36,814 nt of DNA. Source: an uncultured Alphaproteobacteria bacterium. Its GTDB lineage: Bacteria > Pseudomonadota > Alphaproteobacteria > Caulobacterales > Caulobacteraceae. Numbering within the stretch: position 1 is the first letter of the stretch; each line of letters opens with the position of its first letter. Positions 1 to 8,771 of the stretch are shown one piece after another. The notes under the pieces were generated by a model. The model was not told the origin of the DNA. It searched no databases and worked only from the letters and a program-made list of their open reading frames with translations. The stretch spans positions 1-36,814 of the forward strand of contig CAIJOB010000011.1 in assembly GCA_903822175.1 (NCBI GenBank), given 5' to 3'. A program made the translations under genes and the position numbers.

Positions 1-2
1 TG

Positions 3-1214
3 CTGCTGACGGCGTTCATCAATGTTGTGATTGTGATTGCCGGCTGGGAAGTCATCACGCGACGTGTTAACCAGTACATGGGCGCTTTCCTGATCCTGAG
101 CGGCCTGATGATCGGCGTCTTCTGCGCGCTCGATGGCATGTTGTTCTATGTCTTCTTTGAAGCGACACTGATCCCGATGTACCTCATCATTGGTATCTGG
201 GGCGGACCGAACAAGATTTACGCGGCCTTCAAGTTCTTCCTCTACACGCTGCTGGGCTCGGTCCTGATGCTGGCCGCGATCCTGGCGATGATCGGCATCA
301 GCCACACCAGCTCGATCCCCGAGCTGATGCACTATCACTTCGATCCGGCCGTGCAGACCTGGCTGTGGCTGGCCTTCTTCGCCTCCTTAGCGGTGAAGAT
401 GCCCATGTGGCCGGTGCACACTTGGCTGCCCGACGCCCACGTCGAGGCGCCGACCGCGGGCTCGGTGATCCTGGCCGGCATCCTGTTGAAGCTCGGCGGC
501 TACGGCTTCATGCGCTTCAGCCTGCCGATGTTCCCGGCCGCCTCGCACCTGTTCACGCCGCTGGTCTTCGCGCTCAGCGTCATCGCCATCGTCTACACCT
601 CGCTGGTCGCCTTCCGGCAGGTCGATATCAAGAAGCTGATCGCCTATTCGTCGGTGGCGCACATGGGCTTCGTGACCATGGGCATCTTCTCCGGCACGGC
701 GACCGGCGAGCAGGGCGCGCTCTTCCAGATGCTGAGCCACGGGGTGATCAGTGGCGCGCTCTTCCTCTGCGTCGGTGTGGTCTACGACCGCATGCACACC
801 CGCGAGATCGCCTTCTACGGCGGGATCGTCACCCGCATGCCCTGGTACGCGGCGACCTTCATGCTGTTCACCATGGGCAATGTCGGACTGCCGGGCACCT
901 CGGGCTTCGTCGGCGAGATTCTGACCATGACCGGGGCCTACGGCGTCTCTACCTGGACGGCGATCGTGGCGGCGACCGGGGTGATCTTCTCGGCGGTCTA
1001 TGCGCTCAGCCTCTACCGGCGCGTGGTGTTCGGCACGATCGTCAATCCCAAGCTCGCCGACATAACCGACCTCGATTGGCGCGAGGTGGCGATCTTCGCC
1101 CCGCTCATCGCCGCCACCCTGGTGCTGGGCGTGCAGCCCGGCCTCATCATGAACCTGACCCAGGCCTCCGCGGACCACCTTGTCTCGGCCTATCAAGCGG
1201 CCATCGGGGGCTGA
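3..1214 (+). CDS. nuoM: NADH-quinone oxidoreductase subunit M (5'-truncated by window edge)
   Basis: Antiporter-like membrane subunit of respiratory complex I, which couples NADH oxidation to proton pumping in the inner membrane. The reading frame is already open at base 3, so the true start lies outside. From the position of the conserved Glu in the [10 protein letters not shown] segment (codon 159-161, equivalent to E144 of E. coli NuoM), about 90 N-terminal residues are missing. The visible part is almost wholly hydrophobic helices. It carries the pump Lys in [17 protein letters not shown] (codon 396-398), the following HVEAPTAGS segment, a second Lys in GILLKLGG and the [16 protein letters not shown] segment, all typical of NuoM. 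It ends 8 bases before nuoN, as expected for the distal end of the nuo operon. Identity is near certain. Confidence 0.97.
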   Translation: MLTAFINVVIVIAGWEVITRRVNQYMGAFLILSGLMIGVFCALDGMLFYVFFEATLIPMYLIIGIWGGPNKIYAAFKFFLYTLLGSVLMLAAILAMIGISHTSSIPELMHYHFDPAVQTWLWLAFFASLAVKMPMWPVHTWLPDAHVEAPTAGSVILAGILLKLGGYGFMRFSLPMFPAASHLFTPLVFALSVIAIVYTSLVAFRQVDIKKLIAYSSVAHMGFVTMGIFSGTATGEQGALFQMLSHGVISGALFLCVGVVYDRMHTREIAFYGGIVTRMPWYAATFMLFTMGNVGLPGTSGFVGEILTMTGAYGVSTWTAIVAATGVIFSAVYALSLYRRVVFGTIVNPKLADITDLDWREVAIFAPLIAATLVLGVQPGLIMNLTQASADHLVSAYQAAIGG

Positions 1215-1222
1215 AGACCTAA

Positions 1223-2653
1223 ATGACCTTCTCCGCCGACCTGGGCCTCGCCTATCCCGAACTGATCCTGGCCATCGGGGCCATGGTGCTGCTGGTGCTG
1301 GGCGCGTTCGTGCCGAAGGCCGCGCGGCTCGTGGGCTGGGGCGGCGTGCTGGTGCTGGCCGCCGCCGCCTTCCAGGCCGCCACCGGCCCGTTCGGCAGGG
1401 GTTTCGCCGGCGGCATCATCGCCGACGACGCCTCGGCCTTCGCCCAAGTGGCGATCTTCGCCTCCAGCGCCATCTCCATCCCGCTCGGCCAGCGCTGGTT
1501 CGAGCGGCGAGGGGTGCACAATTTCGAGTTCCCGGTGCTGATCGTCCTGGCCGCGCTCGGCATGGCCATGATGGTCTCGGCCGGCGACCTTATCTCGCTC
1601 TACGTCGGCGTCGAGCTGCACAGCCTCGCCCTCTACGTGCTGGCCGCCATGCACCGCGACAATGCCAAGGCGTCGGAAGCCGGCCTGAAGTACTTCGTGC
1701 TGGGCGCGCTGTCGTCGGGCCTGCTGCTCTATGGCGCGAGCCTGGTCTACGGCTTCGCCGGCTCCACCCTGTTCAGCGACATCGCCGCCGCCGTCCACCA
1801 CGGCGCCAACACCGGCGTCCTCTTCGGCTTGGTCTTCCTCATCTGTGGCCTGGCCTTCAAGGTCTCCGCCGCGCCCTTCCACATGTGGACGCCGGACGTC
1901 TACGAGGGCGCGCCGACGCCTGTCGTCGGCTTCTTCGCCGCCGCGCCCAAGCTCGCCGCCATGGTGCTGTTCGCCCGCCTGCTGGCCGAAGGCTTCGGCG
2001 GCGCGATCCCCCAGTGGCAGCAGGTGCTGGTGGTGCTGGGCCTGATCTCGGTCGGCGTCGGCGCCTTCGCGGGCCTGGCGCAAAAGAACCTCAAGCGCCT
2101 GTGGGCCTATTCCTCCATCGCCAACGTCGGCTACGCGATCATCGGCCTCTCGGCTGGCACCGCCGAGGGCGTGCAGTCGATGCTGATCTTCATGGTCCTC
2201 TACATGGTCGACGTGACGGGCTTCTTCGCCTGCCTGGCCGCGCTGAAGCGTCAGGGCCGCGACATGGAAACTTTCGACGACATGGCCGGCCTGTTCAAGG
2301 AACAGCCCGGCATCGCGCTGGCCATGACCGCCTTCTCGCTCTCGGCTCTGGGCCTGCCGCCGTTCTCCGGCTTCTGGGCCAAGGTGTTCGTGTTCAAGGC
2401 CGCGCTCGGCGCCGGCCTGCCGATCGCCGCCGCGCTCGGCCTGGTCGGCTCGGTCGTGGCCGCCTTCTACTACCTGGGCCTGATCAAGGTGATGTGGTTC
2501 GACGGCGCGACCGGCCAGACCGACACCCCGCCGATCGAGGCCAAGACCGTCGCCATCGGCTTGGCGCTCTTCAGCTTCCCTGTCGTCCTGGGCGCGCTGA
2601 TCTGGATCTATCCGGCCGCCGGCCGGGCCGCCCACGCCTTCGGGCTCGCCTAG
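1223..2653 (+). CDS. nuoN: NADH-quinone oxidoreductase subunit N
   Basis: Third antiporter-like subunit of complex I and normally the last gene of the nuo operon, as here. The 476-residue length matches the family (about 480). Residues expected for the proton channel are visible: Glu131 in LYVGVELHSLALY, Lys213 in GLAFKVSAAPFHMWTPDVYEG, and Lys243 in AAAPKLAAMVLF, corresponding to E133, K217 and K247 of the E. coli protein. Hydrophobic segments run through the whole length, consistent with about 14 transmembrane helices. It starts with ATG 8 bases after nuoM, so translation is probably coupled. The next gene, birA, begins 4 bases after its stop, so the nuo transcript very likely continues into birA, coaX and rnj. 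Confidence 0.97.
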   Translation: MTFSADLGLAYPELILAIGAMVLLVLGAFVPKAARLVGWGGVLVLAAAAFQAATGPFGRGFAGGIIADDASAFAQVAIFASSAISIPLGQRWFERRGVHNFEFPVLIVLAALGMAMMVSAGDLISLYVGVELHSLALYVLAAMHRDNAKASEAGLKYFVLGALSSGLLLYGASLVYGFAGSTLFSDIAAAVHHGANTGVLFGLVFLICGLAFKVSAAPFHMWTPDVYEGAPTPVVGFFAAAPKLAAMVLFARLLAEGFGGAIPQWQQVLVVLGLISVGVGAFAGLAQKNLKRLWAYSSIANVGYAIIGLSAGTAEGVQSMLIFMVLYMVDVTGFFACLAALKRQGRDMETFDDMAGLFKEQPGIALAMTAFSLSALGLPPFSGFWAKVFVFKAALGAGLPIAAALGLVGSVVAAFYYLGLIKVMWFDGATGQTDTPPIEAKTVAIGLALFSFPVVLGALIWIYPAAGRAAHAFGLA

Positions 2654-2657
2654 CCCG

Positions 2658-3401
2658 TTGGCCGACCACCCCCCGATCGAAGCCTACGACGAGATCGACT
2701 CCACCAACGCCGAGGCCCGCCGCCGAGCGGAAGCCGGCGAGGGCGGGCCGGTGTGGATCACCGCACGCCGCCAGACCGCCGGGCGCGGACGCCGCGGGCG
2801 AGCCTGGTCGACCGAGGCCGGCAATCTCGCCGCGACCCTGCTCACCACCACCGACGCCCCGGCCGCCGAGGCCGCGCAGCTGTCGTTCGTCGCCGCGCTC
2901 GCCGCCTGCGACCTGGCCGACACCTGCCTGGGCGCCGGGGCCGCGCAGCTGAAATGGCCCAACGACGTCCTGGTGTTCGGCAAGAAGGCGGTCGGCATCC
3001 TGGTGGAATCCGGCGCGCGCGCCGACGGGCGGCTCTGGCTCGCCGTCGGCATCGGCATCAACCTGGCGCACGCGCCCACCGACATCGAGCGTCCGGCCAC
3101 CTCGTTCGCCGAGCACATGGCCGGTCCGCCGCCGAAGCCCGCGGACGCGGTCGAGGTGCTGGCCGGCAAGTTCGAATCCTGGCGCGAGCTCTGGGCCACC
3201 CAGGGCTTTTCGCCGATCTCTGCCGGTTGGACGCAGCGCGCCCACGGCCTGGGCGAACGCTGCGAAGCGCGCCTGCCCAACCGCACGCTCACCGGCGTCG
3301 CCGAGGGCATGGATCCTGACGGCGCGCTCAGACTCCGGCTGGACGACGGCGCGCTGGAGCGCATAACGGCCGGCGACGTGTTCTTCGGAGGCGCGACCTG
3401 A
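2658..3401 (+). CDS. birA: biotin--[acetyl-CoA-carboxylase] ligase, class I (no DNA-binding domain)
   Basis: Activates biotin to biotinyl-AMP and transfers it to the biotin carboxyl carrier protein of acetyl-CoA carboxylase. At 247 residues it is a class I ligase: the N-terminal helix-turn-helix of E. coli BirA is absent, so it is not expected to act as the biotin repressor. Visible motifs are the biotin/AMP loop GRGRRG (42-47), KWPND (99-103) and the following [10 protein letters not shown] strand with the conserved Lys110. The C-terminal SH3-like part ends in [11 protein letters not shown]. The start is TTG at 2658, the first start codon after the nuoN stop that keeps the conserved N-terminal segment ([10 protein letters not shown]). 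Its TGA overlaps the coaX ATG by one base. A biotin ligase between nuoN and coaX is a recurrent arrangement in alphaproteobacteria. Confidence 0.94.
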   Translation: MADHPPIEAYDEIDSTNAEARRRAEAGEGGPVWITARRQTAGRGRRGRAWSTEAGNLAATLLTTTDAPAAEAAQLSFVAALAACDLADTCLGAGAAQLKWPNDVLVFGKKAVGILVESGARADGRLWLAVGIGINLAHAPTDIERPATSFAEHMAGPPPKPADAVEVLAGKFESWRELWATQGFSPISAGWTQRAHGLGERCEARLPNRTLTGVAEGMDPDGALRLRLDDGALERITAGDVFFGGAT

Positions 3402-4180
3402 TGCTGCTGGCCATCGAACAGGGCAACACCAACACCCTCTTCGCCGTGCACGACGGTAAGGAGTGGATCGCCCAGTGGCGCTCGGCCACCCATGCCAACC
3501 GCACGGCCGACGAATACGCCGTGTGGCTCTCACAGCTTTTGGCCATGGCGGGGCTGGAGCTCGGCGTCTTCACCGGCTGCATCATTTCCAGCGTGGTGCC
3601 GCAGTCGATCTTCAACCTGCGCAACCTCGCCCGCCGCTATCTGAAGGTCGAACCCCTGGTGATCGGCGAGAACGTCGACCTGGGGATCGAGGTGCGCATC
3701 GAAAAGCCATCCGAGGCCGGCGCCGACCGCCTGGTGAACGCCGTGGGCGCGCACATGGTCTATCCGGGCGCCCTGATCGTCATCGACAGCGGCACGGCCA
3801 CCACCTTCGACGTCATCGCCGAGGACGGCGCCATGGAAGGCTGCGCCATCGCGCCCGGCATCAACCTCTCCATGGAGGCCCTGCACCAGGCCGCCGCCAA
3901 GCTGCCGCGCATCGCCATCCAGCGGCCGCGCGGCAACACCGCCATCGGCAAAGATACCGTCGCGGCCATGCAGTCCGGGGTCTTCTGGGGCTATATCGCG
4001 CTCATCGAGGGCCTGGTGACCCGGATCAAGGCCGAGTGGGGCAAGCCCATGACCGTCGTCGGAACCGGCGGCGTCGCCTCGCTCTTCCATGGGGCGACCA
4101 GTTCAATCGACCACTTCGACCCGGACCTCACCATCCGGGGCATGCTTGAGATTTACCGCCGGAACACGGCGCAGGGATAA
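3401..4180 (+). CDS. coaX: type III pantothenate kinase
   Basis: Phosphorylates pantothenate, the first step of coenzyme A synthesis. The family is feedback-resistant and uses a monovalent cation. The 259-residue protein has the ASKHA-fold signatures: the N-terminal phosphate loop GNTN (8-11), GADR (107-110), and DSGTATTFD (129-137) with catalytic-region Asp129, followed by the AIAPG turn (149-153). One oddity is that the first motif reads E-Q-G-N-T-N, so the usual Asp at position 6 is Glu. I believe other Caulobacterales share this, but I could not check. The ATG overlaps the birA stop, and the RNase J ATG follows its TAA with no gap, so it is translated as part of the nuoN-birA-coaX-rnj run. 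Confidence 0.95.
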   Translation: MLLAIEQGNTNTLFAVHDGKEWIAQWRSATHANRTADEYAVWLSQLLAMAGLELGVFTGCIISSVVPQSIFNLRNLARRYLKVEPLVIGENVDLGIEVRIEKPSEAGADRLVNAVGAHMVYPGALIVIDSGTATTFDVIAEDGAMEGCAIAPGINLSMEALHQAAAKLPRIAIQRPRGNTAIGKDTVAAMQSGVFWGYIALIEGLVTRIKAEWGKPMTVVGTGGVASLFHGATSSIDHFDPDLTIRGMLEIYRRNTAQG

Positions 4181-5863
4181 ATGGCCAAAGCTTCCAAGAA
4201 CGACGAACTCGTCTTCCTGCCGCTCGGCGGATCGAACGAGATCGGTATGAACTTCAACCTCTATGGCTTCGGGCCATCGCACGACCGCAAATGGATCGTG
4301 GTCGACCTGGGCATCACCTTTGGCGACCAGACCACGCCCGGCGTCGAGGTGATCCTGCCGGACCCGACCTTCATGGAGGAGAACGCCGACCGCCTGCTTG
4401 GCATCGTGCTGACTCACGCCCATGAGGATCACATCGGCGCGGTCGCCTGGCTGTGGCCGCGGTTCAAGGCGCCGATCTACGCCACGCCCTTCACCGCCTT
4501 CATCCTGCGCGAAAAGCTGCGGGAAGCCGGCCTGCTGGAAGAGGCGCAGATCACCGAAGTGCCGCTCAGCGGCAAGATCTCGCTCGGCCCCTTCGAGCTG
4601 GAACTGATCACGCTCACCCACTCGATCCCCGAGCCCAATGGGCTGGCCATCCGCACCCCGCTCGGCACGATCCTGCATACCGGCGACTGGAAGATCGATC
4701 CAGACCCGTTGCTAGGCGGCGTCACCGACTCCGACGCCATCCAGAAGCTGGGCGACGAAGGCATCCTGGCTATGGTCTGCGACAGCACCAACGTCTTCGT
4801 CGATGGCCACGCCGGCTCCGAGGCCGACGTCCGCAAGGCGCTGATCCCGTTGATCGCCAGCCTGAAGGGCAAGGTCGCGGTCGCCTGTTTCGCCTCCAAC
4901 GTCGCGCGCATGGACTCCATCGCCCGCGCCGCCGAGGCCAATGGCCGCCGCGTCTGCCTGGCCGGCCGCTCCATGCACCGCATGTCGGCGGCGGCCAAGT
5001 CGGTCGGCCTGATGCAGGGCCTGCAGCCGTTCCTCGACGACAACGAGGCCAAGAAATTCCCGGCGGACAAGGTGCTCTATCTCTGCACCGGCAGTCAGGG
5101 CGAGGGCAGGGCGGCGCTGGCCCGCATCGCCGACGGCACCCACCCGCACGTAAGCCTGGGGGCGGGCGATTCCGTGGTGTTCTCCAGCCGCGTGATCCCC
5201 GGCAACGAGATCCCGATCCGCAACCTGCAGGACAAGCTCGCCGACCGCGGCGTGCGCCTCTACACTGAGCGCGATCACCCCGGCATCCACGTCTCCGGCC
5301 ACCCCTGCCGCGACGAGCTGGCCGAGATGTACCGCTGGGCGCGGCCGGAGATTTCGGTCCCCACCCACGGCGAACGCCGCCACCTCCTGGAGCACGCCGC
5401 CTTCGCCCGCGACCTGCAGGTGCCGCAGCAGGTGACGCCGCGCAACGGCGACATGGTCCGCCTGGCGCCCGGCCGCGCGGCGATCATCGACGAGGTTCAG
5501 GCCGGTCGGCTCTATGTCGACGGCGGCATGGTGACCGCCGAGAACGGCGACGCCTTGCGCGAACGCCGCCACGCCGCCTCCAACGGCATGTTGGCGGTCT
5601 CGGTCGTGCTGGACGGCAAGAACCGCATCGTCTCCGGTCCGCAGGTGAGGGCGCTCGGCCTGCCCTCGGAGCCGGGCTATTCGCTGGACGACATCCTCGA
5701 TGACTTGGCCGACGAGGCCGAGCGGGCGCTGGACCGCCTGAAGGGAGAGCAGCGCGAACTGGACGAGGACGTCGAGGCCGCCATCTCCCGGGCCATCAAG
5801 AAGGCCAGCCAACGCGTCTGGGGCCGCCGCCCGGTCGTGGAGACGACGGTTCTCAGACTCTAG
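4181..5863 (+). CDS. rnj: ribonuclease J
   Basis: Metallo-beta-lactamase/beta-CASP ribonuclease with endo- and 5'-3' exonuclease activity in RNA turnover and rRNA maturation. The 560-residue length matches the family. The zinc motif THAHEDHIG (78-86) supplies His79, His81, Asp83 and His84. His147 (LTHSIPE) and the HTGDW motif with Asp169 complete the site. The beta-CASP region includes CTGSQGEG and VSGHPCRDELAEMYRWARPE, followed by the PTHGERRHL segment typical of RNase J. The acidic, helix-rich C-terminus (about 490-560) fits the dimerisation domain. The ATG directly abuts the coaX stop. Having an RNase J in addition to RNase E-type enzymes is normal in alphaproteobacteria. No convincing terminator is visible after the gene. 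Confidence 0.95.
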   Translation: MAKASKNDELVFLPLGGSNEIGMNFNLYGFGPSHDRKWIVVDLGITFGDQTTPGVEVILPDPTFMEENADRLLGIVLTHAHEDHIGAVAWLWPRFKAPIYATPFTAFILREKLREAGLLEEAQITEVPLSGKISLGPFELELITLTHSIPEPNGLAIRTPLGTILHTGDWKIDPDPLLGGVTDSDAIQKLGDEGILAMVCDSTNVFVDGHAGSEADVRKALIPLIASLKGKVAVACFASNVARMDSIARAAEANGRRVCLAGRSMHRMSAAAKSVGLMQGLQPFLDDNEAKKFPADKVLYLCTGSQGEGRAALARIADGTHPHVSLGAGDSVVFSSRVIPGNEIPIRNLQDKLADRGVRLYTERDHPGIHVSGHPCRDELAEMYRWARPEISVPTHGERRHLLEHAAFARDLQVPQQVTPRNGDMVRLAPGRAAIIDEVQAGRLYVDGGMVTAENGDALRERRHAASNGMLAVSVVLDGKNRIVSGPQVRALGLPSEPGYSLDDILDDLADEAERALDRLKGEQRELDEDVEAAISRAIKKASQRVWGRRPVVETTVLRL

Positions 5864-5880
5864 AAATTATCGATTTACAG

Positions 5881-5890
5881 AAAGATCTTT
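5881..5890. promoter_or_regulatory. A/T-rich patch with a 10-bp palindrome upstream of the DUF2975/Xre pair
   Basis: The bases between the RNase J stop and the DUF2975 start (5864-5929) begin with a strikingly A/T-rich stretch, 5863-5891, in otherwise very GC-rich DNA. It contains the perfect palindrome AAAGATCTTT. Such a patch suits a promoter and possibly an operator for the small Xre-type regulator encoded two genes downstream. This is inference from composition and symmetry only. Confidence 0.3.
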
Positions 5891-5929
5891 TTGCGAGACG
5901 TTGAGGGTGCGCCTTACGAAGGAGCCCTC

Positions 5930-6523
5930 ATGGCCGCCATCGTCGATATCAGCCCGCCGCAGACCGCAGCGCCGCCCAGCGTGCGCAAGATCCGCATCGC
6001 CAGCCGCGGCCTGGAATGGCTGTTCGCCGGGCTGCTGGTCGCCTTCGTGACGATGACCGCGGTCGGCTTCGGCCTGCTGTTCTTCTACCACGGCACGATG
6101 ATCGCCTTTGGCCCCAAGGGCGGCGTGATCAGCGCCGGGCCTGTGCCGGCCGGCTACCTCGCGCTGCGCGACTGGCGGTTCGACCAGAGGCTGGCCTATG
6201 CGCCGGTGTGGCTCGCCAGGTCCGCGCCCACCATCGGCCTCTTCTGGTGCCTGCGGGCGCTCTTCCGGCTCTATGGCGACGCCGAGGTGTTCACGCAGCG
6301 CACGGCGCGGCTGATCCGGTGGATGGGCGTTTGGCTTCTCGTCGACGCACTCGCCCCGCTCCTCTGCCACCTAATCCTCAGTGCCACCGGCTATGAGATC
6401 GACAAGGCCTGGGCCCACATGACCAGCGTGCAGGAGGCGGTCCTGGGGGCCATCGTCTTCGTCGTCGCGCTGGTCATGCAGGCCGGCCACGAGATCGAGG
6501 AAGACCGGGAGGGGTTCATCTGA
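5930..6523 (+). CDS. DUF2975-family membrane protein
   Basis: About 197 residues with four predicted transmembrane segments, roughly residues 27-52, 95-112, 124-148 and 168-185. It has the family-typical segment LFRLYGDAEVFTQRTARLIRWMGVW between helices and the acidic ending EIEEDREGFI. Function is unknown. The family is recognised mainly because it is encoded next to a small Xre/YozG-type regulator, as here. I chose the ATG at 5930 because AAGGAG at 5919-5924 lies at ideal spacing; an in-frame TTG at 5891 would add 13 residues but has no ribosome-binding site. The stop overlaps the ATG of the regulator by one base, so the pair is translationally coupled. Confidence 0.85.
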   Translation: MAAIVDISPPQTAAPPSVRKIRIASRGLEWLFAGLLVAFVTMTAVGFGLLFFYHGTMIAFGPKGGVISAGPVPAGYLALRDWRFDQRLAYAPVWLARSAPTIGLFWCLRALFRLYGDAEVFTQRTARLIRWMGVWLLVDALAPLLCHLILSATGYEIDKAWAHMTSVQEAVLGAIVFVVALVMQAGHEIEEDREGFI

Positions 6524-6774
6524 TGCCCATCGTGCTCCGCCTCGACGTGGTGATGGCCCGGCGCAAGGTGCGCTCCAACGTGCTGGCCCGCGCTATCGGC
6601 ATCACCGAGGCCAACCTCTCTCTGCTGAAGTCAGGCAAGGTGAAGGGCCTGCGGTTCTCCACCCTGGAAGCGATCTGCCGGTTCCTCGAGTGCCAGCCCG
6701 GCGACATTCTGGAATTCATCCCGGACGAACATGCGGAGGCCGGAGACGTCGAGACGCTCCGCAAAGCCGGCTGA
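6523..6774 (+). CDS. small Xre/Cro-type regulator (YozG-like)
   Basis: An 83-residue helix-turn-helix protein. The core MARRKVRSNVLARAIGITEANLS carries the recognition region, followed by LKSGKVKGLRFSTLEAICRFL and the signature CQPGDILEF, which is diagnostic of the small YozG-like regulators that accompany DUF2975 membrane proteins. It probably represses or activates its own two-gene unit. The A/T-rich palindromic patch at 5863-5891 is the obvious candidate target, though no site is proven. The coupling to the upstream membrane protein through a TGATG overlap supports a functional pair, perhaps a membrane protein that modulates the regulator, but this is inference. Confidence 0.88.
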   Translation: MPIVLRLDVVMARRKVRSNVLARAIGITEANLSLLKSGKVKGLRFSTLEAICRFLECQPGDILEFIPDEHAEAGDVETLRKAG

Positions 6775-6813
6775 CCTGAACCACCCCTAGGACCGAACGA
6801 AGGAGAACGACCG

Positions 6814-7671
6814 ATGATCGGGCGATTGATGGCGCTTGCCTGCCTGCTGACCTTAGCGGCCGGCGGCGCGCAGGCGAAGATGGTCGATGTCGACGGCGGG
6901 CAGATCTATTACCAGACCTGCGCGCCCAAGAACGCGGACGCCCCTGCGCTCGTCCTGATCCACGACGGCGTGGTCAATTCCGCCAGCTTCGACGACATGT
7001 GGCCGATCCTCTGCCGCGACTTCCGCGTCGTCCGCTACGACCGCCGCGGCTACGGCAAGTCGCCGGCCGCCAAGGCGACCTATTCGCCGCAGGAAGACCT
7101 GGCCGCGGTGATGAAGGCCGCCAACTTCGACCACGCCAGCCTTGCGGGCTTCTCCTTCGGCGGCGGCCTGGCGGTCAGCTACGCCATCCTGCATCCGGAA
7201 CAGGTCGACCGGCTGATCATCTCCGGCGCCGCGGTCAACGGCTTCCAGCCCAGCCCGGCCTTTGGCAAGCACATCACCCGCATCATGCTGCCGATGATCG
7301 TCGGCAACATGGACGCCGTGGCGGCGAATGCGGCCAAGTCCGGCTGGGTGATGGCGCCCGACCACCCGGAGGCCGTGGCCAAGGCCACGGTGCTGATGAA
7401 GACCTATCCGCAGGACCTGCGTCATCAGATGCGCGACCCGATCAAGCCCTGGCCCTCGGACCTCCCGCGGATGCCGGAGCTCAGGGTCCCGACCCTGATC
7501 ATGACCGGCGATCACGACATCGCCGACAATCAGGCCACCTCCGGCGCAGCCCAGGCGCTAATCCCGGGCTCGCGGCGCATCGTCATCGACGACGCCGGCC
7601 ACCTGATGCAGCTAGAGCATCCCAAGGAAATTGCCGAGCTGATCGCCGACTTCGTGAAGAAGGGGAAGTAG
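6814..7671 (+). CDS. secreted alpha/beta-fold hydrolase
   Basis: A 285-residue protein with a clear Sec signal peptide (residues 1-21, cleavage after AQA) and an alpha/beta-hydrolase core. The nucleophile elbow is GFSFGG with Ser114, the acid is probably Asp233 or Asp235 in TGDHD, and His263 lies in DDAGHLM. The oxyanion region reads IHDGV (49-53) where HG is usual. RYDRRGYGKS (74-83) is the typical strand-turn after it. The substrate cannot be told from sequence; an esterase, lactonase or peptidase role in the periplasm is possible. AAGGAG at 6800-6805 supports the ATG. It is convergent with the aldo/keto reductase, with only 4 bases between the two stops. Confidence 0.85.
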   Translation: MIGRLMALACLLTLAAGGAQAKMVDVDGGQIYYQTCAPKNADAPALVLIHDGVVNSASFDDMWPILCRDFRVVRYDRRGYGKSPAAKATYSPQEDLAAVMKAANFDHASLAGFSFGGGLAVSYAILHPEQVDRLIISGAAVNGFQPSPAFGKHITRIMLPMIVGNMDAVAANAAKSGWVMAPDHPEAVAKATVLMKTYPQDLRHQMRDPIKPWPSDLPRMPELRVPTLIMTGDHDIADNQATSGAAQALIPGSRRIVIDDAGHLMQLEHPKEIAELIADFVKKGK

Positions 7672-7675
7672 TGGG

Positions 7676-8650
7676 TTAGCTCTCCCCCAACCCGAGCGCA
7701 TCGATCGCCGCGACCTGAGCCGCGTCCAACGGCCCCGCGGTCTCGCCGGCGAGACACTGAGCCAGTTCCGCGCGGTTCTTCACGCCCAGCACGACGGTGT
7801 CGATGTTGGCCATGCCGATCGCGTAGCGGTGGGCCACCACCGCCGGGTCCTCGCCCCACTGCGCGCAGAGGGCCCTGAACCCGGCGGCGCGCGCGAAGTC
7901 GGTGTTGTCCGGATTGTTGGCCGAGAGCGGACGGTCGATCCCGGCGGTCAGGGCGCCCGCCTGCACCGCGCGGATGCCCATGACGCCCAGCCCCCGCGCC
8001 TTGGCCGCCGCCGCGATCTCCCGTGGCCGCGCCGCCTCCGTATAGCGGCGCAGCGCGCCGGGGCTGTCCATCAGATTGGCGATGGTCTGGACGGCGTCGG
8101 GGCGGGCCGTGTGGTCGATCGCCTGCAACACGGCGGTCGGCACGCCGATCCCGGTGATCCCCCAGGCGCCGATCCGGCCCTGAGCCTTCAGCCGCGCCAT
8201 CGCCGGCGCCACCTCGTTCGCATAGAGCGACCAACTCGTGGAGAAGCTGTCCTTGTGCGCGTCGCCATGGGCGTAGGTGAACCCGTCCAGATGGATGTTG
8301 GAGTGCAGGAAGAACAGGTCGACGCGGTCCAGCTTCATCGCCGCCAGGCTGTCGTTCAGCGACTGCTCCAACCGCGCGGCGACCTCGGAGGCCGGCGGTA
8401 ACCCTAGCTGGTGCTTGGTCGTCACCTTGACGCCCGCCGGCAGGCGCCCGCCGAACACCTCCCCGATGAAGGCCTCGCAGTTGCGGTACATCGGCGCCGC
8501 GTCCAGCACGGTGATCCCGCCGTCGATGGCGGCGGTCAGCGTCGCCAACGCCTCGTCCTTGGTGTTCTCGCCCCAGATCTGGCCGATCCCGCCGCCGCCC
8601 AGCGTCAGCCGGCTGACCTCGCCCAGCGGGCCCAATGTCGCGGTTCTCAT
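7676..8650 (-). CDS. aldo/keto reductase (class I-like oxidoreductase)
   Basis: A 324-residue NAD(P)H-dependent reductase with the AKR barrel. The catalytic tetrad is complete: Asp50 and Tyr55 in LDAAPMYRN, Lys79 in VTTKHQ and His116 in LFFLHSN. The N-terminal GPLGEVSRLTLGGGGIG and the C-terminal DTVVLGVKNRAELAQCL (nucleotide-binding strand and helix) resemble the D-threo-aldose/L-fucose dehydrogenase-like branch, but substrate cannot be assigned. The start is the CAT at 8648-8650; the minus-strand sequence just upstream contains an AAAGG that can serve as ribosome-binding site. It is divergent from the CoA-transferase gene, sharing a 121-base intergenic region, and convergent with the hydrolase. 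Confidence 0.88.
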   Translation of the reverse strand: MRTATLGPLGEVSRLTLGGGGIGQIWGENTKDEALATLTAAIDGGITVLDAAPMYRNCEAFIGEVFGGRLPAGVKVTTKHQLGLPPASEVAARLEQSLNDSLAAMKLDRVDLFFLHSNIHLDGFTYAHGDAHKDSFSTSWSLYANEVAPAMARLKAQGRIGAWGITGIGVPTAVLQAIDHTARPDAVQTIANLMDSPGALRRYTEAARPREIAAAAKARGLGVMGIRAVQAGALTAGIDRPLSANNPDNTDFARAAGFRALCAQWGEDPAVVAHRYAIGMANIDTVVLGVKNRAELAQCLAGETAGPLDAAQVAAIDALGLGES

Positions 8651-8771
8651 GGCTGGCGGCCTTTCATCTGTAGGCGCCAGGGCTTGTCGCGGACGTCTGG
8701 CCCGGCTTTCATAGCCGCCACGGCCAGATGCGGGAACCGCGCGGCCGAACGCACCGGGGAGAACGCGTCAC

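Noticed and set aside
387..1196. Long open frames on the opposite strand and in shifted frames of nearly every gene (for example 387-1196 minus and 1180-2952 plus)
   Set aside because: Very high GC makes stop codons rare in all frames. These frames encode Arg/Ala/Gly/His-rich sequence with no recognisable domain and lie opposite or across well-identified genes.
8651..8771. Paired CTTTCAT repeats between the aldo/keto reductase and CoA-transferase as an operator
   Set aside because: Two short similar words in 60 bases are compatible with chance, and no adjacent regulator gene is present.
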